A stretch of 64,000 nt of DNA from Gonocerus acuteangulatus (Eukaryota > Arthropoda > Insecta > Hemiptera > Coreidae). Both the position numbers and the translations under genes were made by a program. The notes beneath the pieces are model-generated. The model made no database searches and was not told where the DNA came from. It saw only the letters and a list, made by a program, of their open reading frames with translations. This document shows, in pieces, positions 40,151-43,599 of this stretch (positions within the stretch are counted from its first letter, which is position 1; each line of letters opens with the position of its first letter). The stretch lies in contig OX328127.1 in assembly GCA_946811695.1 (NCBI GenBank), positions 47,399,373-47,463,372 of the forward strand, given 5' to 3'.

Positions 40151-42686
40151 TGTTAACACGATAGCGGCCAGAGTTTTTGTTTTTTAGTCACGAAACTTGG
40201 TATATAGCATTCAATTAGCAAACGATTGAACTAGTTCGTTAACCACCAAAGTCGGTCCACCGGAAGGGGGGGGGTTTACTCCGAACCCAAAACCCTAATT
40301 TGACTATGTCAGCCGTAATATTTGTTATATTTCAACGAAACTTGGTATTCGTAGTGGTAATATAGAGAGAAAAGTGAGATATAAAAATGAACTAAATCGG
40401 TTCATTAGAAGGGGGGGGGGGTTTACTCCGGACCCACAATACCAATTCGCCACTAACAGCCGTGATTTTTGGTATATTTCGACGAAACTCGGTATTCGTA
40501 GTGGTAATCCACAGGTAAATATGTGTTGTAAAAATAAACTAAATCGGTTCATTAGGAGGGGGGGGTTTACTCCGGACCCACAATACCAATTCGCCACTAC
40601 CAGCCGTGATTTTTGGTATATTTCGACGAAACTCGGTATTCGTTGTGGTAATCTACAGGTAAATATGTGTTGTAAAAATAAACTAAATCGGTTCATTAGA
40701 AGGGGGGGTTTACTCTGGACCCAAATTCCTAATATACTCATACCGGTCGTAATTTCTGCTGTATTGTAACGAAATGCGGTATACGTCGTGGGTAACTCCT
40801 GAGAAAGAAGTGTTGTAAAAATGAGCTGAATCGGTCAATCGGAAAGCGGGGGTTTAATTTGTAATATATTTCAATAGAAAAGCCCGCCAGACGTAGGTTC
40901 ACAAAGCCGCCGCAAGGAGCGCTTTCTACCACTAGAGTGACTGTATCCTGTTCCTGCGTTAGATCAAAATACGATAATATGAGGTTTTTTGTATTTATTA
41001 CGTAGTGTAATAGGTACCATGTGTAAACATAACTCTGGAAGCAAATTAATAATTGATCAGTTACTCATTACAAATTTAATAGAGAACTATTCATGTTTTT
41101 ATTTTATTTATGTAGGATATTTTAAGCAAATTGTTCTGGAAAGCAGTCTACACTACCCAAATTCTGAGGAAAGTGCTTAGTTATGCAGCTCCTGTGTGAC
41201 AGACTTACTGCTTCATTAGGAACTTCATTTAGCAGTATATTTTCTACTACTGTTGGTTTCTTTCTTTAGAATGTTTTTACCTATTTACCTCACTTTTTAA
41301 TTGGTTGTTTTGTTAAATACATAGAACGTTGAAATGAGTATTCTATTTTGTATTACCACGAGTGGTGGGGACTGGCCAACCCTGCTTTACGGTGATCTCT
41401 TTACCTGCCCGGGCCCTATTCTACTACGCTATTCTAACCCTTCCCTCTACCTGTGTGAATCTTCTTAAAAATTTCCTCCATTAAAATTTCAAATTGCAGG
41501 AAAGCTTAATTTTATTATTTATTTACTTTTTCTTTTTAGCTCTGAATATTTAGCTAGGTTAGGATGTAATTATATTCTCCAATATATTTTTTTATAGACT
41601 ATATTTTTTAACACAAAGAATAGCATTTTGTTTTAGATTTTATTCTGTATTTTTCACGAAGATTATTTATTTAAATTTTAACGTCCATTATTTTTAACTA
41701 AGAATTTTGGGACGGGTTATCTATAGGTTACCACCCTATTAAAGTTCATTTATACCAATAACTGTTCCTATTCCTTTACTAATGGAACCAGGGATAATAA
41801 AGGAACCGCGCTAAGATGACAAAGTTCCTGTGAGTCAGACTATTTTTTTATATATAGATAAAGTTAAATACTGGAGAGGACACCGAGGGGATATGAAAAA
41901 ATAAATATAATTTTGTTCCTTATTTGAATGAAATGGTAGAGTGATATGTGCATTATGCAAAAATACACAACTATTTCACTGTGGCAGAAGGTCAAATTTA
42001 TAAAAACGCTCACTCTCTTCGCTACTCCTTTATTCCGCTCTACATGTTTCACCACCTCATGACGCCTCTTCAGGAGCACTTAAACTAATATCAAATAAAA
42101 TATGGTTACAGCCTACACCTCTGAGAACCTTCCGCAGGTAATGGCCATGTCTGGACTGATAAGATCAATCATGTCTAGTACGTATCAACTGTTTAAAATA
42201 GTAATAATAATTACTATTTCCATCATTTTAGTCTTATCAGTCCAGGCGTGGCCCTACCTGCGGAAGGTTCTCGGAGGAGTAGGCTGTAATCGTATTTTAT
42301 TTTATATTAGTTTATGTGCTCCTGAAGAGGCGTCATGAGGATGTGAAACATGTAGAGCGGAATAAAGGAGTAGCGAAGAAAGTGACCGTTTTTATAAATT
42401 TGATCTTCTGCCACAGATAAATATATTAGAAAAATAGGGTCACCATCTTACAACTATTTCAGTTAATTTTGTACTTTTTGGCTATGTAGAAAAACAAGCT
42501 TAAAATTATTGTTTTTATGAACTAAGAAATGAATTGAAATTAAAAGGAGAACTCACGCAAGCTCCCAGTAGACCTGGTTCTTCTCCTTCCACTGATCGGA
42601 TGTTTATGTGACTCCCCTTCACCAGAGTCAGGTTCCATACTCAGACACACATTTCCACAGGGAAATGGTTTCAGCACTCTCTCCAT
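8335..42686 (-). CDS. GPATCH2L: GPATCH2/GPATCH2L-family protein, 10 coding exons, 429 aa
   Basis: Ten minus-strand exons with GT-AG junctions join in one frame: 42557-42686, 39548-39642, 37015-37157, 27878-28027, 23433-23611, 20401-20531, 19943-20079, 17806-17928, 9134-9237, 8335-8432. Family landmarks appear in order: the SDSDD acidic stretch (residues 76-80), basic block LRRKRKLKRMA (131-141), the family signature TNDEGREGDDEQSDW (226-240, across an exon junction), a Gly/Arg-rich stretch (277-293), and REHERHQL...LYSLD (327-344). Human GPATCH2 binds the DHX15 helicase through its C-terminal G-patch; this protein stops without one, as human GPATCH2L does, so a splicing-helicase role cannot be assumed. 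The start ATG at 42,686 has an in-frame TAA just upstream in the same exon. A 5' non-coding exon nearer 46.8 kb is expected but not identified. Introns hold most of the mobile elements. Confidence 0.86.
9134..9237 (-). CDS. GPATCH2L: GPATCH2L-like coding exon 9
   Basis: Acceptor ATATTAG; donor ACTG|GTAAAG. Residues 364-397 include GEIKRRRRTPP, corresponding to the RDIKRKRK stretch of the human paralogues. It is separated from exon 8 by 8.6 kb of mostly transposon DNA. Confidence 0.84.
9470..9763 (+). pseudogene. LINE ORF2 3'-end fragment
   Basis: A frame from 9,517 carries LTVKHILTDCR and a C-terminal tail matching the end of the LINE ORF2 at 62.3 kb, preceded by shifted pieces of the RRDDVIL...LRIG stretch. 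Part of the middle is deleted and frames are broken. It is a 5'-truncated dead copy from the same LINE group. It also shows that the tail after CR is normally translated. Confidence 0.75.
10292..11248 (-). repeat. 3' LTR
   Basis: It matches the 5' LTR closely over its length, but lacks about 80 bp that the other copy has near its 5' end. It holds five tandem units of about 38 bp (10,836-11,035) and two PBS-like motifs near its end. Confidence 0.85.
10836..11035. repeat. 38-bp tandem repeat in the LTR, about 5 units
   Basis: Unit TGACTCCGTACTCCTCGGAG + GATAGCTATGGACTGACT. Each unit contains the palindrome TCCTCGGAGGA. The equivalent array in the other LTR is at 13,591-13,785. Confidence 0.92.
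11745..12778 (-). pseudogene. Gag-like ORF of the LTR element, split by a SINE
   Basis: A minus-strand frame from 12,778 carries an Asn/Lys/Glu-rich, probably coiled-coil protein (EMMRLLLEQNKELKFDL near residue 33) and continues to about 12,231. A 64-bp SINE fragment plus its duplicated target follows. The same frame then resumes at 12,140 and runs to a stop at 11,745. Before the insertion it was a single frame of about 320 residues. I see no zinc knuckle and no protease or RT motif. The gag assignment rests on position next to the PBS and on composition. Confidence 0.6.
12154..12217 (+). mobile_element. Extremely 5'-truncated SINE insertion
   Basis: Only GCTAATGGCCAAGATGTAGA + TGCGCCGT and an A tail, flanked by the exact 13-bp duplication ACTTAATTCACTT (12,141-12,153 and 12,218-12,230). 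It interrupts the gag-like frame. Confidence 0.92.
13021..13039 (-). promoter_or_regulatory. Primer-binding site, tRNA-Lys(CUU)-like
   Basis: Minus strand TGGCGCCCCAACGTGGGGC. It is complementary to the 3' end of tRNA-Lys(CUU) apart from one extra C. It lies five bases inside the 5' LTR. Confidence 0.75.
13045..14077 (-). repeat. 5' LTR
   Basis: The direct-repeat partner of 10,292-11,248, with five 38-bp tandem units (13,591-13,785). It carries an extra ~80-bp segment (about 13,982-14,062) absent from the other LTR, and it abuts an (AT)n tract. Confidence 0.85.
14078..14141. repeat. (AT)n microsatellite
   Basis: About 64 bases of pure AT next to the LTR element; probably its insertion target. 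Confidence 0.95.
14222..14266 (+). mobile_element. SINE 3'-end fragment
   Basis: GTGCTAATGGCCAAGAAGCA + GATACACCGTT and an A tail: a diverged copy of the 3' domain of the SINE at 6.02 kb. No clear target duplication. Confidence 0.7.
14800..16357 (+). pseudogene. LINE ORF2 fragment: RT C-terminus and RNase H
   Basis: Frames at 14,842-15,456, 15,413-15,775 and 15,962-16,357 match successive parts of the LINE ORF2 at 58.8-62.3 kb: FLGLTFNYTLSW, LDYGCVAYGSASPRTLK, the RNase H TDGSK...YTAELLAL...YTDSLSSLLS, then RRDEVVLSRVRIGHT and the terminal C-C-H-C. Frameshifts and a TAA separate the pieces, and everything before the RT thumb is missing. It lies in the intron between GPATCH2L-like exons 9 and 8. 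It belongs to the same LINE group but a different family from the 57-kb copy. Confidence 0.88.
16439..16461. repeat. (TG)n microsatellite
   Basis: A short TG run right after the LINE fragment. Confidence 0.9.
16612..16668 (+). mobile_element. SINE 3'-end fragment
   Basis: CACCAATGACCCTAGTGGTT + GATGTGCCTTAAAA and an A-rich tail: a diverged form of the SINE 3' domain. It is followed by a module with AATTTCATCAAA and an (AT)n tract (16,754-16,819) like that of repeat family A. Confidence 0.6.
16754..16819. repeat. (AT)n microsatellite
   Basis: About 66 bases of pure AT. Confidence 0.95.
17064..17436. mobile_element. pogo/Tigger-like MITE
   Basis: Terminal inverted repeats CAGTAGAACGCCGATTATCT / AGATAATCGGCGTTCTACTG, preceded by TA (followed by CA, probably a decayed TA). 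The CAGTAGAAC start is typical of pogo/Tigger elements. It is 373 bp with no coding. Confidence 0.85.
17806..17928 (-). CDS. GPATCH2L: GPATCH2L-like coding exon 8
   Basis: Acceptor GTTGAAG; donor CCAG|GTATAT. Residues 323-362 contain REHERHQL and LYSLD, matching the RERNQ...LYSLD region of human GPATCH2L. Confidence 0.87.
17929..18893. other. Intron, nothing recognised
   Basis: AT-rich sequence between GPATCH2L-like exons 7 and 8 with no clear element boundaries. A phrase CCCATTCGAGACTAAGCATG near 18,277 resembles the end of the MITE at 23.0 kb. Confidence 0.5.
18898..19700. mobile_element. piggyBac-like remnant flanked by TTAA
   Basis: TTAA (18,894-18,897 and 19,701-19,704) flanks ends CCTTTAGGCTGC and (reverse complement) CCCTTTCGAGAC. 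Next to the left end are about four units of about 55 bp carrying [C/T]ATTATATCAGTCC (18,910-19,065). Around 19,340-19,440 a frame encodes GVSKSEVEFSWDDDEDLDYL, acidic like the N-termini of piggyBac transposases. No catalytic core remains. Confidence 0.65.
19943..20079 (-). CDS. GPATCH2L: GPATCH2L-like coding exon 7
   Basis: Acceptor ATGTTATAG; donor TCAG|GTATGT. It encodes a Gly/Arg-rich segment (VGRGGGREIRGGRRR) then SANEKLSKFLQDPEKSQL (residues 277-321). Confidence 0.87.
20401..20531 (-). CDS. GPATCH2L: GPATCH2L-like coding exon 6
   Basis: Acceptor TGCCCTAG; donor ATA|GTAAGA. It begins GDDEQSDW, completing the conserved signature across the junction, followed by an acidic stretch (residues 233-276). 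Confidence 0.9.
20532..21501. other. Intron, nothing recognised
   Basis: Between GPATCH2L-like exons 5 and 6. No exon or complete element seen. A TTAACCCTTCAAATGCTCTG at 21,502 looks like one piggyBac-type end, but I found no partner. Confidence 0.5.
21675..21945. repeat. Inverted repeat, ~55-bp arms
   Basis: TTGCCTATTCCATTG...CCTGTTTTAGGGTCT (about 21,678-21,728) recurs inverted at about 21,890-21,943, with about 160 bp between. The arms are roughly 85% identical by eye. Confidence 0.8.
22190..22490 (+). mobile_element. Decayed end of repeat family A
   Basis: Contains CAAATTTCATCAAAATCC, CAGACAAATATATA, GCACTTCCGGATTGCATCAT and a mutated terminal hairpin around CTCCCTATAGGGAG. The order is as at 6.8-7.14 kb. 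Confidence 0.7.
23025..23271. mobile_element. TTAA-flanked MITE (piggyBac type)
   Basis: 247 bp between TTAA at 23,021 and 23,272. Ends TCCATTCGAGACTGATTG and (inverted) CTCATTCAAGACTAGTTG. An internal palindrome GCACACAGTGTGTGC lies next to the left end. Confidence 0.8.
23433..23611 (-). CDS. GPATCH2L: GPATCH2L-like coding exon 5
   Basis: Acceptor ACTGTAG; donor GAAG|GTTCAG. Residues 174-232 hold GKRKR, a serine run and SDTGIYTNDEGRE, the start of the most conserved family signature. Confidence 0.88.
23683..24965. mobile_element. TTAA-flanked piggyBac-like element, 1.28 kb
   Basis: TTAA at 23,679 and 24,966; inverted ends CACATAGGTGCCGGATCCGG / CACATTGGTGCCGGACTGG. A short frame near 24,206-24,330 holds HKQKDCRQCKKKKK, but it is interrupted by an A-run and there is no DDD core. 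It lies 71 bp upstream (in transcript terms) of GPATCH2L-like exon 5. Confidence 0.82.
25262..26640 (-). pseudogene. LINE reverse-transcriptase pseudogene
   Basis: Minus-strand pieces in order: VRQGCVLSPTLFN (about 26,560-26,490), RYADDAA (about 26,018-25,990), YLGTNINE...RIEKARNAFNNM (25,870-25,780), LKYLAHITRGE...GRRRMSWMRNLREW (about 25,530-25,400) and a terminal IANLHSRDGT. Many stops and frameshifts. A foreign segment (about 26,036-26,450) splits the RT core. It has no RNase H and is unlike the LINE at 57-62 kb, so it is a second LINE lineage; I do not assign the clade. Confidence 0.82.
26670..26900. repeat. Fold-back repeat with hammerhead-like cores
   Basis: Two inverted arms each read GCTGAAGAA...; their flanks share GCGAACATTTTGGC / GCGAATGTTTCGAC. 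The arm read on the minus strand (26,760-26,709) has core CTGAAGA, stem AAGC/GCTT, GAAAC, and flanks TATTG/CAATA that pair. Confidence 0.6.
27000..27036. repeat. Near-perfect 37-bp palindrome
   Basis: AAAACACATATGTATGAG, one central A, then its exact reverse complement CTCATACATATGTGTTTT. Confidence 0.95.
27040..27877. other. Intron, nothing recognised
   Basis: AT-rich, no exon or delimited element seen before GPATCH2L-like exon 4. Confidence 0.5.
27878..28027 (-). CDS. GPATCH2L: GPATCH2L-like coding exon 4
   Basis: I chose the acceptor at 28,028 because it follows a T-rich tract and keeps the conserved LRRKRKLKRMA block. A second in-frame acceptor at 27,998 would remove ten residues. Donor ACAG|GTAGAC. 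It encodes residues 124-172, very basic and likely nuclear-targeting. Confidence 0.82.
28470..28630 (-). pseudogene. 3'-end fragment of the 25-kb LINE family
   Basis: The minus strand reads ...TCTTCATGGGAGATGGAACT + TCAAAGAAGAG, parallel to the C-terminal IANLHSRDGT end at about 25,300. Only the tail remains. Confidence 0.55.
29116..29972. mobile_element. Fold-back element built of GATTAC/GTAATC units
   Basis: Both ends carry GTGTTGGGC / (inverted) GTGTTGAGC followed by AATTACAATTATAATTA. Each arm (about 250-300 bp) is an irregular array of ~30-bp units with the palindromic core GATTACnnnTGTAATC and a CACAGAAAATTTT spacer. The central ~250 bp is ordinary sequence. No coding. Confidence 0.8.
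29973..31490. other. Intron, nothing recognised
   Basis: Very AT-rich; no exon, RNA gene or bounded element seen. Confidence 0.5.
31539..31760. repeat. Fold-back repeat with two hammerhead-like cores
   Basis: Arms of about 100 bp meet at a central TGGTTGAATGTA...TACATTCAACCA. Each arm holds CTGAAGAAGGCTGC...GCAGCC followed by GAAATGTCC (right arm, plus strand) or AAAACATCC (left arm, minus strand). Confidence 0.8.
31912..33120 (-). mobile_element. Repeat family A, reverse-oriented copy
   Basis: Read on the minus strand it has the order of the 5.2-7.1 kb copy: tandem units with TTATTTCTCCGATTGACAT, the unique tail (GTAAGCGTTACGATTTTTTT), an (AT)n tract (32,047-32,106) and the terminal hairpin ending CGCGCTAAC. 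Two units are clear. Confidence 0.75.
33215..33310 (-). pseudogene. mariner helix-turn-helix fragment
   Basis: The minus strand encodes EYAKELGIGASTVSRHLKEI, typical of the second DNA-binding helix-turn-helix of mariner transposases. It is an isolated ~30-codon piece inside repeat family A-like sequence. Confidence 0.65.
34888..36045 (-). pseudogene. mariner transposase pseudogene (two nonsense codons)
   Basis: One frame of about 385 codons from ATG 36,045 runs to 34,888. It has an N-terminal helix-turn-helix (IKFFCKEGLTPAQIKERL), then GRESLEDDPRPGRP, the linker NKVSARWVP, and the DD34D catalytic triad in TGDE, LHDNA and YSPDLAPSD. TGA codons at 36,027-36,025 and 35,793-35,791 interrupt it. 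Both stand where arginine is usual, consistent with CGA-to-TGA decay. The C-terminal tail past YIEKK is encoded by the block shared with the MITE ends at 3.7, 4.3, 56.7 and 63.05 kb. It lies in a GPATCH2L-like intron. Confidence 0.9.
36463..36524. repeat. (AT)n microsatellite
   Basis: About 62 bases of AT. Confidence 0.95.
36609..36710. mobile_element. SINE-like tail fragment
   Basis: TTTAACGGCG...GGGCTATCTACAGGTTGCCA + CCCTTTTA resembles segments at 41.68-41.74 and 55.85-55.92 kb (GACGGGTTATCTATAGGTTA). The 55.9-kb segment belongs to a tRNA-derived SINE. Confidence 0.5.
37015..37157 (-). CDS. GPATCH2L: GPATCH2L-like coding exon 3
   Basis: Acceptor TTTATAG; strong donor GGAG|GTAAGT. It starts in phase 0 with SDSDD, aligning with the SDSDD segment of vertebrate GPATCH2/2L, and ends in an Arg-rich stretch (residues 76-122) with two bases carried over. 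Confidence 0.85.
37238..37300. repeat. (AT)n microsatellite
   Basis: About 62 bases of AT, just upstream (transcript sense) of GPATCH2L-like exon 3. Confidence 0.95.
37520..38218 (-). pseudogene. Internally deleted mariner transposase
   Basis: N-terminal VRRWFQKFNGGDLSLGKK is joined after about 60 residues to VQQYPGLVKRKQVLFQQNNA and AYSLDLAPSDYHLFRSLAHF. The first catalytic region is gone. The second acidic residue (normally D in HDNA) is replaced in QQNNA. It is a different subfamily from the copy at 34.9 kb. Confidence 0.85.
38408..38616. mobile_element. TTAA-flanked MITE (piggyBac type)
   Basis: 209 bp between TTAA at 38,404 and 38,617; inverted ends CCCTAGATTAGTGGC / CCCTTAATTAGTGGC. 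An internal palindrome GGGTCATATTGACCC lies next to the left end. Confidence 0.85.
38994..39335 (+). mobile_element. tRNA-derived SINE, second family
   Basis: The head has A box TTAGCTTAGTGGTAGAGCAC and B box GAGTTCAAATCCC. The body contains GGCCAACCCAGC, the domain GGTGCTAATGACTCTAGCAG, and an end CAGGACTGATTTTG. A reverse copy lies at 54,047-54,353 and a partial one at 43,033. It is not a tRNA gene: the acceptor strands do not pair. Confidence 0.85.
39548..39642 (-). CDS. GPATCH2L: GPATCH2L-like coding exon 2
   Basis: Acceptor TTATTGTAG; donor CAG|GTTTAG. It takes one base from exon 1 (Pro44) and encodes residues 45-75, with a serine cluster SGDSSSS. An overlapping frame of similar length was rejected because it breaks the splice phase. 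Confidence 0.82.
40111..40147. repeat. (AT)n microsatellite
   Basis: About 36 bases of AT, followed by a GTCTGTTAACACG module like that at the (AT)n of repeat family A. Confidence 0.95.
40262..40860. repeat. 144-bp minisatellite, 4 units with G-runs
   Basis: GGGTTTACTCCGGACCC starts units near 40,272, 40,419, 40,563, 40,706 and a final partial at 40,850. Spacing is 143-147 bp. Each unit holds TGGTATATTTCGACGAAACT and AACTAAATCGGTTCATTAG, followed by a run of 5-12 G. Open frames on both strands across it reflect the period being a multiple of three. Confidence 0.92.
40870..41790. other. Intron, no exon seen
   Basis: Between GPATCH2L-like exons 1 and 2. A SINE-like tail fragment at about 41,680-41,740. 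Confidence 0.5.
41799..41850. mobile_element. mariner-end block
   Basis: AGGAACCGCGCTAAGATGAC + AAAGTTCCTGTGAGTCAGAC and a T-run: a solo copy of the end shared by the 3.7-kb MITE and the 34.9-kb mariner. Confidence 0.65.
42035..42079 (-). ncRNA. Hammerhead-ribozyme-like motif (left arm)
   Basis: On the minus strand: GTGCTC, core CTGAAGA, a stem II region, GAAA, minimal stem III ACATGT, cleavage-type GTA, then GAGC, which pairs with GCTC. Stem II is poorly paired in this copy, so activity is doubtful. Confidence 0.45.
42316..42360 (+). ncRNA. Hammerhead-ribozyme-like motif (right arm)
   Basis: GCTC / CTGAAGA (42,322-42,328) / stem II GCGTC-ATGAG-GATGT with two G-T pairs and a bulged G / GAAA / ACATGT / A / GAGC. 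The invariant CUGANGA and GAAA boxes and the closing stem I are all present. A very short stem III is known for Penelope-associated hammerheads. Fold and activity are inferred. Confidence 0.5.
42557..42686 (-). CDS. GPATCH2L: GPATCH2L-like coding exon 1 (start codon)
   Basis: The acceptor TTTCCAG ends at 42,709, so the exon runs from 42,708 with 22 untranslated bases. The start is chosen because the same frame has TAA immediately upstream. The donor C|GTGAGT leaves one base for the next exon. It encodes residues 1-43, Gly/Glu/Ser-rich then basic. Confidence 0.8.
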
Positions 42687-42708
42687 CACATTGTTGCGAA
42701 TAAGTTAT
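42687..42708 (-). other. 5' UTR part of the exon carrying the GPATCH2L-like start
   Basis: 22 bases between the acceptor and the start codon, with an in-frame TAA. This implies an upstream non-coding exon. Confidence 0.65.
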
Positions 42709-43032
42709 CTGGAAATAATAGAGACGATTAAGATGAAACAAAAGTAGCATTAAAACAGTTACTTAAAATACTAAACATTGTAGTGAAATAATCAATGCCT
42801 TTGTTGTCAAACCCAAAATTGCAGTCATTGTTTTTCGGTAGATAAACAACTTTTGGTACTATTTTCTTCTTTATAACTGTTTTATTCCTATAAAAAAATA
42901 CCTGGAACTAGTATATTTTTAACAATTATAGCACATTCCAAAGGTTTATCAATTCTTTCTATGTAACGTGATATCAAAAATGTTCCTCATTAAAATTGTT
43001 ATATATACACGCACACACACACATACACACAC

Positions 43033-43202
43033 AAAGGGGCAAGATTGCCTCAGTGGTGGAGAACTTGACTAATGTTCTGGAGGACCTGAGTTCAAAACTC
43101 ATGCCCACACTGACGATTTTATCGTCTGGCTTAGATATTTGAGGGTTGGGCTTGGGGTTTTTGACTGTCTCTAGGCCCAGCCTAGAGACAGTCTAGAACC
43201 CC

Positions 43203-43204
<2 letters not shown>
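43033..43204 (+). mobile_element. tRNA-derived SINE, second family (partial)
   Basis: GGGGCAAGATTGCCTCAGTG + GTGGAGAAC...GAGTTCAAAACTC, then the body to GGCCCAGCCTAGAGAC. A local inverted repeat GACTGTCTCTAGGC / GCCTAGAGACAGTC is at 43,161-43,191. Truncated at an (AT)n tract. Confidence 0.75.

Positions 43205-43281
<77 letters not shown>
43205..43281. repeat. (AT)n microsatellite
   Basis: About 76 bases of AT. Confidence 0.95.
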
Positions 43282-43282
<1 letters not shown>

Positions 43283-43352
43283 GTTATGTTCTTCGAGGCT
43301 TAGGGTCGGAAAAAGTAGCACTTCCTTGTATCACACCACTATTATTTTGCCT

Positions 43353-43399
43353 GCCCTACATGTTTCGTGCTTTATTCATTTGCACCTCATCGGGGGCAC
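43353..43399 (-). ncRNA. Hammerhead-ribozyme-like motif
   Basis: Minus strand: GCCC / CCGATGA (one change from CUGAUGA) / GTGC-loop-GCAC with a bulged G / GAAA / ACATGT / A / GGGC. Stem I (GCCC/GGGC) and stem II both pair perfectly. The changed core base probably reduces or abolishes activity. Confidence 0.45.
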
Positions 43400-43599
43400 T
43401 TCTTGCTAAGAAGTCCTCTCGTCTCATGTACTTTCTACGGAGGCAGGGGTAATACTGAGTATTACCCCTCATCTAATTCTGTCCCTCCTTCTTCAGATTC
43501 TCACATTGACTTTTATGTGAGCTTGCGCTGGAATTGAACAGATCTGAAGAATAAAGTATCCAAATTCATGAAGATACTCTAGAGCAGATCTGCCGAGAT

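Larger units (their letters stand above)
41979..42416. repeat. Large palindromic fold-back element (~200-bp arms)
   Basis: CTGTGGCAGAAGGTCAAATT at the left matches AATTTGATCTTCTGCCACAG at the right. The symmetry continues inward through CTACTCCTTTATTCCGCTC, the hammerhead-like core, and GAACCTTCCGCAGG to the centre near 42,198. A related decayed copy is at 7.9-8.14 kb. I infer a Penelope/retrozyme-related repeat because of the ribozyme-like cores in both arms. Confidence 0.85.

Noticed and set aside
40325..40769. Repeat-protein genes on either strand (131 and 138 codons)
   Set aside because: They are the 144-bp minisatellite read in open frames; no start context, splice sites or known domain.
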